A model generated the notes under the pieces. That model ran no database searches. It was not told where the DNA came from and saw only the letters and a program-made list of their open reading frames with translations. The position numbers were made by a program, and so were the translations under genes. From an uncultured cyanobacterium (GTDB lineage: Bacteria; Cyanobacteriota; Cyanobacteriia; Cyanobacteriales; Geitlerinemataceae), in assembly GCA_937121005.1 (NCBI GenBank), contig CAKZKB010000553.1, forward strand, positions 1 through 17,835: a stretch of DNA of 17,835 nucleotides, given 5' to 3'. Positions 1 through 6,213 of this stretch are shown piece after piece; within the stretch, counting starts at the first letter, position 1, and each line of letters opens with the position of its first letter.

Positions 1-150
1 GCCGCCGGTGACCAGGGTGTCACTTTGATAGGTGATTCCGCTGCTGCTCTGGTAGGTTTCGCCGCCGGCGTTGATGGCCCAAATCACCGTCATCGAGCTA
101 CCCGGGTCGCCGGCGTTGTCGCCATCGGAAAAAGCGCTGTCACCGTCGCC
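1..150 (-). CDS. Malectin-like domain protein, internal fragment at window edge
   Basis: The minus strand is open across this stretch. It reads as an acidic Gly/Asp/Ser linker (GDGDSAFSDGDNAGD) followed by WAINAGGETYQSSSGITYQSD. The N-A-G-G-x-x-Y core, with a following Y-x-x-D about ten residues on, is the opening of a malectin/malectin-like carbohydrate-binding domain, usually found in large secreted multidomain proteins. The rest of the protein lies beyond the left edge. The reading frame stays open to the right but is then antisense to mutL, so the homology appears to stop near position 135-150. Only about 50 residues are visible, so the family call rests on one motif. No start, stop or ribosome binding site belonging to it is in the window. 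Confidence 0.5.
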
Positions 151-1058
151 GGTTGGATGGGGTAAAAATTGCCGTTAACGGGCGAGTCGTGCGGGTTCCA
201 GACTTAGAACGGACAGTGGTAGCGGCGTTTTCTCGGACATTACCCCGCGATCGCTATCCGGTCGCTTTTTTACATTTGCACGTCGATCCAGCAGATGTAG
301 ATTGGAATCGCAATCCCGACAAATCAGAAATCTATTTGCATCGCCTAGACGCATGGCAAACTGCCATTTTAGAAGCGGTCGATCGCGCTTTGACAGCGAG
401 TCCGGCCGACATCGAAACTGCCAACCCGACGCGAGTTAAAAAGCTGCTGAAAGTCGCCGAAAAAACGGGACGATACGACCTTTCCGATCCGCTTCCCACA
501 CCGGAAAAACGCTCCGGTTTGCCGAAACTCAAAGCCGTCGCCCAAGTGAACCAAACTTACATTGTTGCCGAACACCCGGCGGGTTTATGGTTGATAGAAC
601 AGCATATCGCTCACGAACGAGTATTGTATGAGGAGTTGTGCGATCGCTGGCAGTTGGTGGCTCTCAATCCACCTATTGTCTTGGAGAATTTGACAACAAA
701 ACAAGTGGAACAGTTGCAACGTTTGGATTTAGAAATCGAACCCTTTGGGGAACAGTTGTGGTCGGTTCGCAACGCACCGGCTTTATTGCGCGATCGCGAC
801 GATTGTGCCGAAGCCTTACTGGAATTGAGCCAAGGAGATTTAGAAGCCGCAAAAGTAGCGACAGCTTGCCGCAGTGCTATCCGCAACGGCACGGTTTTGA
901 GTTTAGAAGAGATGCAAAATTTGGTCGATCGCTGGCAGAAAACCCGCCATCCCCGCACTTGTCCGCACGGACGACCGATTTATTTATCTTTAGAAGAAAC
1001 GTCGCTGGCTCGGTTCTTTCGCCGTCATTGGGTAATTGGGAAATCGCACGGAATTTAA
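132..1058 (+). CDS. mutL: DNA mismatch repair protein MutL, 5'-truncated
   Basis: MutL couples MutS mismatch recognition to strand cutting. This reading frame starts inside the transducer domain (RCHR...VKIAVNGRVVRVP, then LPRDRYPVAFLHLHV and NPDKSEIYL). It continues through a linker to a complete C-terminal dimerisation/endonuclease domain. There EQHIAHERVLYEE corresponds to the DQHA-x2-E-x4-E metal motif, and ACRSAIRNG and CPHGRP follow near the end. The GHKL ATPase domain (roughly the first 200 residues, with the usual E-N-x-x-D-A-G motif) is absent, and position 72-74 is an in-frame stop. The first usable start would be TTG at 153, an implausible true start because homologous residues lie upstream of it. 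The piece is therefore either the cut end of a gene at an assembly edge or a genuine 5' deletion. No ribosome binding site is seen. Confidence 0.85.
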   Translation, partial: KRCHRRRLDGVKIAVNGRVVRVPDLERTVVAAFSRTLPRDRYPVAFLHLHVDPADVDWNRNPDKSEIYLHRLDAWQTAILEAVDRALTASPADIETANPTRVKKLLKVAEKTGRYDLSDPLPTPEKRSGLPKLKAVAQVNQTYIVAEHPAGLWLIEQHIAHERVLYEELCDRWQLVALNPPIVLENLTTKQVEQLQRLDLEIEPFGEQLWSVRNAPALLRDRDDCAEALLELSQGDLEAAKVATACRSAIRNGTVLSLEEMQNLVDRWQKTRHPRTCPHGRPIYLSLEETSLARFFRRHWVIGKSHGI

Positions 1059-1084
1059 GGGTTGGGAAATTTGGAAATCCGCAA

Positions 1085-1237
1085 AAACAGACCTCAAGAT
1101 GTAAGCATTCAGGTAGTGCACAGAAACCCGGTTTCTGAAGGGAGAAACTCGGAGTTTGTCCGGCTATAAGCGAGAAACCGGGTTTCTACATCCGTTTAGC
1201 CTAGCATACCTAAATCCTTACAAACAGACTTCAAGAT
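1085..1237. repeat. Inverted pair of AGAAACCCGGTTTCT palindromes between short direct repeats
   Basis: Two near-palindromes, at 1122-1136 (AGAAACCCGGTTTCT) and 1173-1187 (AGAAACCGGGTTTCT), are exact reverse complements of each other, each a 6-bp stem around three bases. They lie inside a pair of direct repeats, AAACAGACCTCAAGAT at 1085-1100 and AAACAGACTTCAAGAT at 1222-1237 (15 of 16 identical). This fills the mutL-RDD spacer. The palindrome is of a kind I associate with abundant intergenic repeats in filamentous cyanobacteria; that link is from memory. Confidence 0.7.
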
Positions 1238-1240
1238 CTC

Positions 1241-1831
1241 CTAATAGCGATCGTCGCGTTTTCGCCTTGGAGGTCGATCGCCCCGAAACCGTTCCGGCGC
1301 TTGTTGCTGCCAAGTTTTTTGGGCGATCCGCCACCATTTTTTCACCTTCAGATCCAACGAATACCCCCGTCGCGTCCCCACGATCGTCGTCCTCGCCACG
1401 CGATCGTGAAATGCTTGTTGTTCCTCCGACTCAAACCACGCCAAACCCAAATCTGCCACCAACGGTAACACTAACAGCAGATAAAAGGCATTTTTGGTGT
1501 CCAAACTGGATAATCCCAACAGGGCAAAAAATGCCGCTAACCCCGCGATCGCCTCGCGCTTTGCCAGGTCGATCGACAACGGAATGCGGTTGCTATCCTC
1601 TTCTAAAACCACCATATCCAGCGCCCAGCGTCCCAAACTTTGGCCCCGGTTCAGGTTCGCCGCCACCACCCGCAACCCCAGCCATGCCAGCATAAACCCC
1701 ACCAGCCACGAAAACCAGTTTCCCGCCAGCAGCGACGAGAACAGCCAGGCCCCCGCGAAATCGATGGCAAAGGCGCAACCGCGCCGCCACAGGGGCACTT
1801 TTGGAGGACGAGGGGAGGGGAGACGAGTCAT
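1241..1831 (-). CDS. RDD family integral membrane protein
   Basis: The 196-residue protein has the RDD-domain layout. An arginine leads into the first membrane helix (WRRGCAFAIDFAGAWLF), a second helix follows, then the cytoplasmic N-R-G-Q-S-L-G-R-W motif, further hydrophobic helices, and a closing H-D-R-V-A (QAFHDRVARTTIV). The basic C-terminal tail (about 40 residues, ending in RRKRDDRY) is cytoplasmic by the positive-inside rule. RDD proteins are mostly uncharacterised; some are linked to ion transport. The start at 1829-1831 is the only convenient ATG ahead of the first helix. Instead of a Shine-Dalgarno it is preceded, after two bases, by a heptamer array. It converges with mutL. It is unrelated in detail to the second RDD protein at 8853. 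Confidence 0.85.
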   Translation of the reverse strand: MTRLPSPRPPKVPLWRRGCAFAIDFAGAWLFSSLLAGNWFSWLVGFMLAWLGLRVVAANLNRGQSLGRWALDMVVLEEDSNRIPLSIDLAKREAIAGLAAFFALLGLSSLDTKNAFYLLLVLPLVADLGLAWFESEEQQAFHDRVARTTIVGTRRGYSLDLKVKKWWRIAQKTWQQQAPERFRGDRPPRRKRDDRY

Positions 1832-1833
1832 TC

Positions 1834-1867
1834 GATTTTAGATTTTAGATTTTAGATTTTAGATTTT
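1834..1867. repeat. Heptamer tandem array (GATTTTA)n, 4.9 copies
   Basis: Four perfect copies of GATTTTA plus six bases of a fifth run directly upstream of the RDD start codon. Transcribed from the minus strand it becomes a run of TAAAATC units in the leader. Heptameric short tandem repeats (STRR) are a known class in cyanobacteria. Copy number at such sites can vary by slippage. Confidence 0.9.
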
Positions 1868-1948
1868 CCCTAAATGTCAAGTGGTGTTGAATCTGTGGAA
1901 AATGCGGCCAGAGTGGAACCAGCGCCAGCAGCAGGCGAGTTACCGTAG

Positions 1949-1967
1949 GGGTCAACGGCGTTGACCC
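1949..1967. repeat. Near-perfect palindrome GGGTCAACG-G-CGTTGACCC
   Basis: Nine-base arms around a single G. This resembles GTAGGGGTCAACGG-type repeats that I recall as dispersed in filamentous cyanobacteria, so a repeat fragment is more likely than an operator. Confidence 0.6.
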
Positions 1968-2013
1968 TTCCGAAATGCAGGAGTCGAGGCCGGAGGCGGG
2001 GGGATGGCTATGG

Positions 2014-2041
2014 GTTGTTGCGTTGTTGCGTTGGTGCGTTG
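2014..2041. repeat. Octamer tandem array (GTTGTTGC)n, 3.5 copies
   Basis: Two perfect GTTGTTGC units, one GTTGGTGC, and half of a fourth unit, about 105 bases upstream of the aldolase start codon. Confidence 0.8.
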
Positions 2042-2135
2042 TAGAAAGATTTGGCCAAAACGGAAATTTGTCTTAAGATTGAGTTTAACGCAAAGCTGCT
2101 GTCCGACCAAAGACATACTACGACAGACACAGATT

Positions 2136-2141
2136 AGGAGG
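2136..2141 (+). promoter_or_regulatory. Shine-Dalgarno AGGAGG of fbaA
   Basis: A perfect AGGAGG six bases before ATG 2148 decides the aldolase start against the longer open frame beginning at 2004. Confidence 0.9.
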
Positions 2142-2147
2142 AAATTT

Positions 2148-3227
2148 ATGGCGCTCGTACCCATGCGGCTACTACTCGATCATGCCGCCGAGAACGGATA
2201 CGGCATCCCGGCCTACAACGTTAACAATATGGAGCAAATCCTGGCCATCATGCAGGCTGCCGACGAAACCGACAGTCCCGTGATCCTCCAGGCTTCGCGT
2301 GGCGCTCGCAAGTACGCTGGCGAAAACTTCCTGCGCCACTTAGTGATGGCGGCGGTGGAATCGTACCCCCACATTCCCATTGCCATGCACCAAGATCACG
2401 GCAACGGCCCCGCCACCTGCTATTCTGCCATTCGCAACGGTTTCACCAGCGTGATGATGGACGGCTCCCTCGAAGAAGATGCCAAAACACCGGCCAGCTT
2501 CGAGTATAACGTCAACGTCACCAAAACCGTCGTCGATGTGGCCCATGCCATCGGCGTGAGCGTCGAAGGCGAACTCGGTTGCTTGGGTTCCCTCGAAACC
2601 ATGAAAGGCGACAAAGAAGACGGCCACGGTGCAGAAGGGACTTTGACCCGCGAGCAACTGCTCACCGATCCCGACGAAGCCGTAGAATTTGTGGAGCGCA
2701 CCCAAGTGGACGCGCTAGCAGTGGCGATCGGCACCAGCCATGGCGCTTACAAATTTACCCGCAAACCGACGGGCGAAATTTTGGCCATCAGCCGCATTGA
2801 AGAAATTCACAGCCGCCTCCCCAACACTCACATTGTCATGCACGGTTCCTCCTCCGTGCCCCAAAAGTGGCTGGACACGATCAACAAGTACGGCGGCGAA
2901 ATTCCTGAAACTTACGGCGTTCCCGTCGAAGAAATCCAAAAAGGCATCAAGAGCGGCGTTCGCAAAGTCAACATCGACACCGACAACCGCTTGGCGATTA
3001 CGGCGGCGTTCCGCGAAGCGGCGGTCAAAGATCCCTCGAACTTTGACCCCCGTCACTTCCTGAAACCGTCGATTAAGTACATGAAGGAAGTTTGCAGCGA
3101 TCGCTACCAGAGCTTCTGGACGGCGGGTAACGCTAGCAAAATCAAGCAAGTGCCCATCGATGAGTTCGCCAAAAAATACGCCAGTGGCGAATTGGCTGCT
3201 AAAGCTAAAAAAGCGGTTGCTGTTTAA
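2148..3227 (+). CDS. fbaA: Class II fructose-bisphosphate aldolase (Calvin-cycle type)
   Basis: The enzyme condenses glyceraldehyde-3-phosphate with dihydroxyacetone phosphate to fructose-1,6-bisphosphate. It also makes sedoheptulose-1,7-bisphosphate in the Calvin cycle, and it works in reverse in glycolysis. The 359-residue chain matches the zinc-dependent class II family: Y-N-V-N-N-M-E (residues 23-29), the catalytic/zinc H-Q-D-H-G (81-85), S-V-E-G-E-L-G, the phosphate-binding G-T-S-H-G-A-Y-K-F and M-H-G-S-S-S-V-P, and N-I-D-T-D near the end. The start ATG at 2148 is fixed by a textbook AGGAGG at 2136-2141; the open frame continues 48 codons upstream but with no family resemblance. The gene stands alone with its own terminator, as expected for a strongly expressed housekeeping gene. 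Confidence 0.97.
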   Translation: MALVPMRLLLDHAAENGYGIPAYNVNNMEQILAIMQAADETDSPVILQASRGARKYAGENFLRHLVMAAVESYPHIPIAMHQDHGNGPATCYSAIRNGFTSVMMDGSLEEDAKTPASFEYNVNVTKTVVDVAHAIGVSVEGELGCLGSLETMKGDKEDGHGAEGTLTREQLLTDPDEAVEFVERTQVDALAVAIGTSHGAYKFTRKPTGEILAISRIEEIHSRLPNTHIVMHGSSSVPQKWLDTINKYGGEIPETYGVPVEEIQKGIKSGVRKVNIDTDNRLAITAAFREAAVKDPSNFDPRHFLKPSIKYMKEVCSDRYQSFWTAGNASKIKQVPIDEFAKKYASGELAAKAKKAVAV

Positions 3228-3255
3228 GCGATCGTCAGTTTAGCATAAATAATTG

Positions 3256-3283
3256 AGGGCGGCCTGTGGGTTCGCCCTTTTTA
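3256..3283 (+). terminator. Rho-independent terminator after fbaA
   Basis: Stem AGGGCG (3256-3261) pairs with CGCCCT (3273-3278) around an 11-base loop and runs into TTTTTA. It lies 29 bases past the aldolase stop and just before the convergent Uma2 gene. Confidence 0.8.
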
Positions 3284-3302
3284 TTTGCCCCTTTTTCAAT
3301 TG

Positions 3303-3869
3303 CTACTCGGGAAACACCTCATCGTAAATATCTGCCATGGACAGAGATAAACCCACCGATTTTAACTCTACGCGATCGCGTGTTGACAACACTTCACCCG
3401 ACCAATTTCCAGCCTTGTCAGGTCGATAGACTTCTACTTGCATTCGCTCTTGAGAGACGAGAACGTATTCTTGCAAACTCGGTAAACTTTGGTAGTTGAG
3501 TCGTTTTTCCCGTCGATCTAAATTTTCTGTCGAAGGCGATAGAACTTCCACAATTAAACAGGGGTGAGTTTTATAAAATTTCTCCGTGTCTTGGCGATCG
3601 CACGTCACCATCGCATCGGGATAGTAGAAAATATCGGTGTTTTTAGCGGCGATCTTCACTTTCATATCTGCAATAAAGGTTTTGCACCCACTCCCGCGTA
3701 AGCGAGCGAGCAAACTCGCATAGATATTACCCGCAATGCGGTTGTGTTCTTCGCTTCCGCCAGACATCGCAAAAATTTGTCCGCCCACATATTCGTGTCG
3801 AATTGGGCTCGTTTGTTCCCCATCGAGATAGTTGGATACGGAAATGAATGCTGTGGCTAATTCCATCAT
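3303..3869 (-). CDS. Uma2 family (DUF820) PD-(D/E)XK nuclease-fold protein
   Basis: A 188-residue protein with the Uma2 signature. It has an N-terminal Y-V-G-G-Q-I (27-32), then Y-Y-P-D-A-M-V (82-88) carrying the family Asp 85, then P-C-L-I-V-E-V-L-S-P-S-T (103-114) with Glu 108, then R-x-x-K-R-x-x-Y and a strand-rich C-terminus. Uma2 proteins are abundant in cyanobacteria and are predicted PD-(D/E)XK nucleases of unknown role. Two adjacent ATGs (3869 and 3866) fit; a GAGGG at 3875-3879 (minus sense) supports either. It converges with fbaA and is separated from the next Uma2 gene by a repeat-containing spacer. Confidence 0.85.
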   Translation of the reverse strand: MMELATAFISVSNYLDGEQTSPIRHEYVGGQIFAMSGGSEEHNRIAGNIYASLLARLRGSGCKTFIADMKVKIAAKNTDIFYYPDAMVTCDRQDTEKFYKTHPCLIVEVLSPSTENLDRREKRLNYQSLPSLQEYVLVSQERMQVEVYRPDKAGNWSGEVLSTRDRVELKSVGLSLSMADIYDEVFPE

Positions 3870-3978
3870 GTTTTCCCTCGCTTCATAGATTTGTGCCGAG
3901 CAGCAATACCAACCCTTTCCAATTTCTACTCTTTAGTCTATCACACTATCCCCTTGAATGGTTGCCGTCTTTTCCCCT

Positions 3979-4057
3979 GGTTCCCTAGCTCTGTTTCGTG
4001 TAGAATGGAGACGGAGCCTCCGTAGTGTAGTGCCATAGAGCAACGCGACAAGGCGAT
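3979..4057. repeat. Degenerate copy A of a multi-hairpin intergenic repeat
   Basis: From GGTTCCCTAGCTCTG through TAGAATGGAGACGGAGCCTCC to CAACGCGACAAGG, this aligns base by base with copy B at 4691-4803. It lacks about 28 bases that in B form the first hairpin. It sits immediately before the Uma2 gene at 4077, so the gene's promoter may lie in it. Confidence 0.65.
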
Positions 4058-4076
4058 CGATTAGAGAGGATAAACC

Positions 4077-4688
4077 ATGACAAGCGTACTCTCACTTCCA
4101 GAACAAGTCTCGTATCGGGTGATGTCCTTGGAGGCGTTTCTCGACTACGATGATGGGACGGAAACCCTTTACGAGTTAGAAAATGGAAAACTGCGACCTA
4201 TGCCCTCTGAAAGCGAGATCGACCGTCGCATTGCCATGTTTTTGTTGGTCTGTTTTTCTCAACTGAAAATTCCATTTTATCGATTGGCGATGAATATTGA
4301 AATCGCAGTCAGTGGGGCGCGATCGACGGTGAGAGTTCCCGATTTTGCCATTTTGACAGAAGAATTAGCGCAAGCGATGAAGGGCAAAAAACGGTCGATC
4401 GCCATGCCGGAAATGCCGCCACCGCAATTAGTGGTAGAAGTGGTGAGTCCGGGCAAGGAAAACGAAAATCGCGACTATCGCTACAAGCGATCGCAGTATC
4501 AAGCTCGCGAAATTGAGGAATATTGGATTGTCGATCCGGTGCAAGAAAAAGTAACCGTGTTGCATCTAGTAGAAGGGTTGTATGAAGAAGAAACCTTTAC
4601 CGGAGAAAGCGCGATCGTCTCTTCTTTGCTACCGCCTGACTCGTCGCTGAGTGCCGCACAAATTCTCCAAGCCGGGACAGAAGACTGA
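4077..4688 (+). CDS. Uma2 family (DUF820) PD-(D/E)XK nuclease-fold protein
   Basis: A 203-residue Uma2 protein: Y-E-L-E-N-G-K-L (32-39), V-R-V-P-D-F-A-I-L (85-93) with Asp 89, P-Q-L-V-V-E-V-V-S-P (116-125) with Glu 121, then R-x-Y-R-Y-K-R-S-Q-Y and E-E-Y-W-I-V-D-P, the usual closing strand of the family. AGAGGA at 4065-4070, six bases from ATG 4077, sets the start. The gene is flanked on both sides by copies of the same repeat, an arrangement that could have brought it in or duplicated it. Its sequence is far from the other two Uma2 proteins here, so it is not a recent local duplicate. Confidence 0.87.
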   Translation: MTSVLSLPEQVSYRVMSLEAFLDYDDGTETLYELENGKLRPMPSESEIDRRIAMFLLVCFSQLKIPFYRLAMNIEIAVSGARSTVRVPDFAILTEELAQAMKGKKRSIAMPEMPPPQLVVEVVSPGKENENRDYRYKRSQYQAREIEEYWIVDPVQEKVTVLHLVEGLYEEETFTGESAIVSSLLPPDSSLSAAQILQAGTED

Positions 4689-4690
4689 AC

Positions 4691-4803
4691 CTTTCCCTCG
4701 TTCCCTGGCTTCGCCTGGGAATGCTTTGCCGAGGCTCTGCCTCGTGATAAAATGGAGACGGAGCTTCCAGGGTGCGTAGCGCCGCAGAGCGACGCTACGA
4801 GGG
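4691..4803. repeat. Copy B of a multi-hairpin intergenic repeat (MITE-like)
   Basis: The element can fold into successive stems: TTCCC/GGGAA with inner GGC/GCC (4701-4721), CGAGGC/GCCTCG (4730-4744) and CGTAGCG/CGCTACG near its end. It contains TAAAATGGAGACGGAGC, shared with copy A. It has no coding capacity. The overall composition (CCTCGTTCC..., ...CGACGCTACGAGGG) is like dispersed structured repeats common in cyanobacterial intergenic DNA. It could also end transcription of the upstream Uma2 gene. Confidence 0.7.
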
Positions 4804-4812
4804 ATTTAGAGG

Positions 4813-5769
4813 TTAAACTTGAATCGAATACTGGCTCAAGGTAATAGGATTCTTGCACTTAAGTTCAACTGCGCCAAGAACATATTCGTCTGAGGTAAGA
4901 TGACTAAAGTTCAAATGCCAGTTTCCTGATGGTCGATCGAAATTAGTAATTAATTCTGATGCAATTTTCCCTTGCATTCCATAGGAAAGCACTTGAGATA
5001 CTACTTCTTGATTTTCACTATCCTGATATTGATAGCCACTAATCAGAGGTATTCGTTCAATTTTTTTGACCGCATATAAAAGCATTTTAGCTTTAATTAA
5101 TTCAACTTTGGGAGGAAGAATCAAGAAAATATCTTCTAGATTAGCATCGATTCCAAATGAGCATTCATCGTTATGATTGGGAATTGAATTCTGGACTTTC
5201 AAAAACAGATTGTCGTTGGCAATAACGGCGATAAGCTGCTCAAAACTCACAATAACATCATCTTTTCTCAAATAATAGCTATAATCCCACAAGGGCTTCT
5301 GTAGCAACAAAGAAATTTCCATTTCTGGCAAAAAAGCTGCGGATTTAAATTTTCGGATGATTTTGTGAATCTCTAAATAAGTCGCATTCGTCCATGCTAA
5401 AATTTCTTGTGGATCGAACTTGGATGTTTGCCGAATGATAATTCCTCGCTTGTTAGCTTTAATAACAGCAGGTTTACTAAATGAAGAAGAAGTAACTGCA
5501 ATCAAAACATCTGCTTGTATGCTTTGCTTTTTGCTAATTAACTCCTCTATCCATCGAACATCTTGTACACTACCGCGATCTCGACACTCTATAGCTATAA
5601 AGATTTCCTTACCACTGTCAGTGTTACAACGTACACTGACATCTACCTCTCGCCGTTCTCCAGTATCTACATCGCGAACAAACTCTGGACTCTTAACGAC
5701 TGCATCTTTTAGCCGAAGTTTTTCAATTTTTGAAGTCAGGATTTCTAATTCTCTACCTTTTTTCATCAT
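4813..5769 (-). CDS. Mrr-like PD-(D/E)XK restriction endonuclease domain protein
   Basis: From the ATG pair at 5769/5766 the protein is about 318 residues. Its first third has the Mrr/type IV restriction nuclease pattern: K-K-G-R-E-L-E-I-L, then R-R-E-V-D-V-S-V-R (Asp 43), I-A-I-E-C-R-D-R (61-65), I-E-E-L-I-S-K-K-Q, and V-A-V-T-S-S-S-F-S-K-P-A. The usual (E/Q)-x-K is E-C-R here, so the catalytic lysine position holds arginine. The remaining two thirds match nothing I recognise. A GTG at 5856 would add 29 residues (hydrophobic, VSKLIAIDALIFLAHL) and cannot be excluded, because neither start has a clear ribosome binding site. The gene is visibly AT-rich and contains no GCGATCGC, unlike its neighbours, which suggests recent acquisition. 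Target and activity are unknown. Confidence 0.7.
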   Translation of the reverse strand: MMKKGRELEILTSKIEKLRLKDAVVKSPEFVRDVDTGERREVDVSVRCNTDSGKEIFIAIECRDRGSVQDVRWIEELISKKQSIQADVLIAVTSSSFSKPAVIKANKRGIIIRQTSKFDPQEILAWTNATYLEIHKIIRKFKSAAFLPEMEISLLLQKPLWDYSYYLRKDDVIVSFEQLIAVIANDNLFLKVQNSIPNHNDECSFGIDANLEDIFLILPPKVELIKAKMLLYAVKKIERIPLISGYQYQDSENQEVVSQVLSYGMQGKIASELITNFDRPSGNWHLNFSHLTSDEYVLGAVELKCKNPITLSQYSIQV

Positions 5770-5876
5770 TCGAGCGAGTTTCAAGCAAAATGTAACACCT
5801 TTGTGTAGATGTGCTAAGAAAATTAAAGCATCAATTGCTATCAATTTACTCACCACATAACACTGTGATGGTAACT

Positions 5877-5906
5877 ATTATAGCTTAAACAGATTGAAAC
5901 TGACAG
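5877..5906 (-). promoter_or_regulatory. Possible promoter of the Mrr-like gene
   Basis: On the minus strand TATAAT (5882 to 5877) is preceded after 18 bases by CTGTCA (5906 to 5901). It would start transcription near 5870, upstream of both candidate starts. The -35 match is only partial. Confidence 0.35.
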
Positions 5907-5973
5907 CGTATAACGAATTTTCCTCCCTCATGCCATCACAATGGATTTTTCACTCACCATACGCTATGTATGT

Positions 5974-5987
5974 ATTATAATGCAATT
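5974..5987 (+). repeat. Direct repeat ATTATAATGCAATT, left copy
   Basis: Identical 14 bases recur in the same orientation at 8486-8499. The pair brackets the copper module and the convergent small gene. The left copy contains TATAAT (5976-5981), placed correctly for a -10 box of the ORF starting at 5999, so it may instead be a shared promoter element. Confidence 0.6.
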
Positions 5988-5998
5988 ATACGTTCGGA

Positions 5999-6172
5999 AT
6001 GAAACAACTTCTATTTCTCGCGACGATCGCCCTCCTATATCCCATTCAGGCGATCGCCACCACTCTCGAACCCAAAAAAGACAAATCCTCTAGCAATTTC
6101 ATCGGCATTTCACAATACGGAGCCATCCTAGAAGTATCCCCACCCATACCGTCGAACCGATCGCTAAACTAG
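5999..6172 (+). CDS. Small secreted protein, 57 residues, function unknown
   Basis: ATG 5999 opens a 57-codon frame ending at TAG 6170-6172. It has a clean Sec signal peptide: MKQ, a hydrophobic core LLFLATIALLYPI, and a likely cleavage site Q-A-I-A before TTLEPKKDK. The mature part would be only about 37 residues (..SNFIGISQYGAILEVSPPIP..), with no Cys, His or Met cluster of the kind used for copper binding. It precedes the DUF411 gene on the same strand, 8 or 41 bases upstream depending on the DUF411 start, so it may head that operon. The abrupt end, with a different frame remaining open beyond it (..VEPIAKLETG..), leaves open that this is a frameshifted remnant of a longer exported protein. 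No Shine-Dalgarno is evident. Confidence 0.5.
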   Translation: MKQLLFLATIALLYPIQAIATTLEPKKDKSSSNFIGISQYGAILEVSPPIPSNRSLN

Positions 6173-6213
6173 AAACAGGAATGCGATCGCGTTCCCGTTC
6201 CCCTTCTCCCCAG

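Larger units (their letters stand above)
1832..2147. other. Gene-free spacer between the RDD gene and fbaA
   Basis: About 316 bases lie between the divergent starts. The spacer holds the GATTTTA array, a palindrome at 1949-1967 and an octamer array at 2014-2041, leaving about 100 bases of unique leader before the aldolase ribosome binding site. I could not pick a convincing sigma-70 promoter for either gene. The aldolase reading frame stays open upstream to 2004, but that extension crosses repeats and is not protein-like. Confidence 0.7.

Noticed and set aside
638..1138. Overlapping 166-codon plus-strand frame inside mutL
   Set aside because: An out-of-frame shadow; the mutL frame carries all the family motifs.
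1156..1695. Plus-strand frame rich in Pro/Ser/Thr opposite the RDD gene
   Set aside because: An antisense shadow with low-complexity composition; the minus strand encodes a clear RDD protein.
1834..1867. GATTTTA array considered as a CRISPR or origin iteron set
   Set aside because: There are no spacers and units are directly adjacent seven-mers; there is no DnaA box cluster or replication gene nearby.
2004..2147. 48-codon upstream extension of the aldolase
   Set aside because: It crosses the octamer array, while a perfect AGGAGG sits six bases before ATG 2148.
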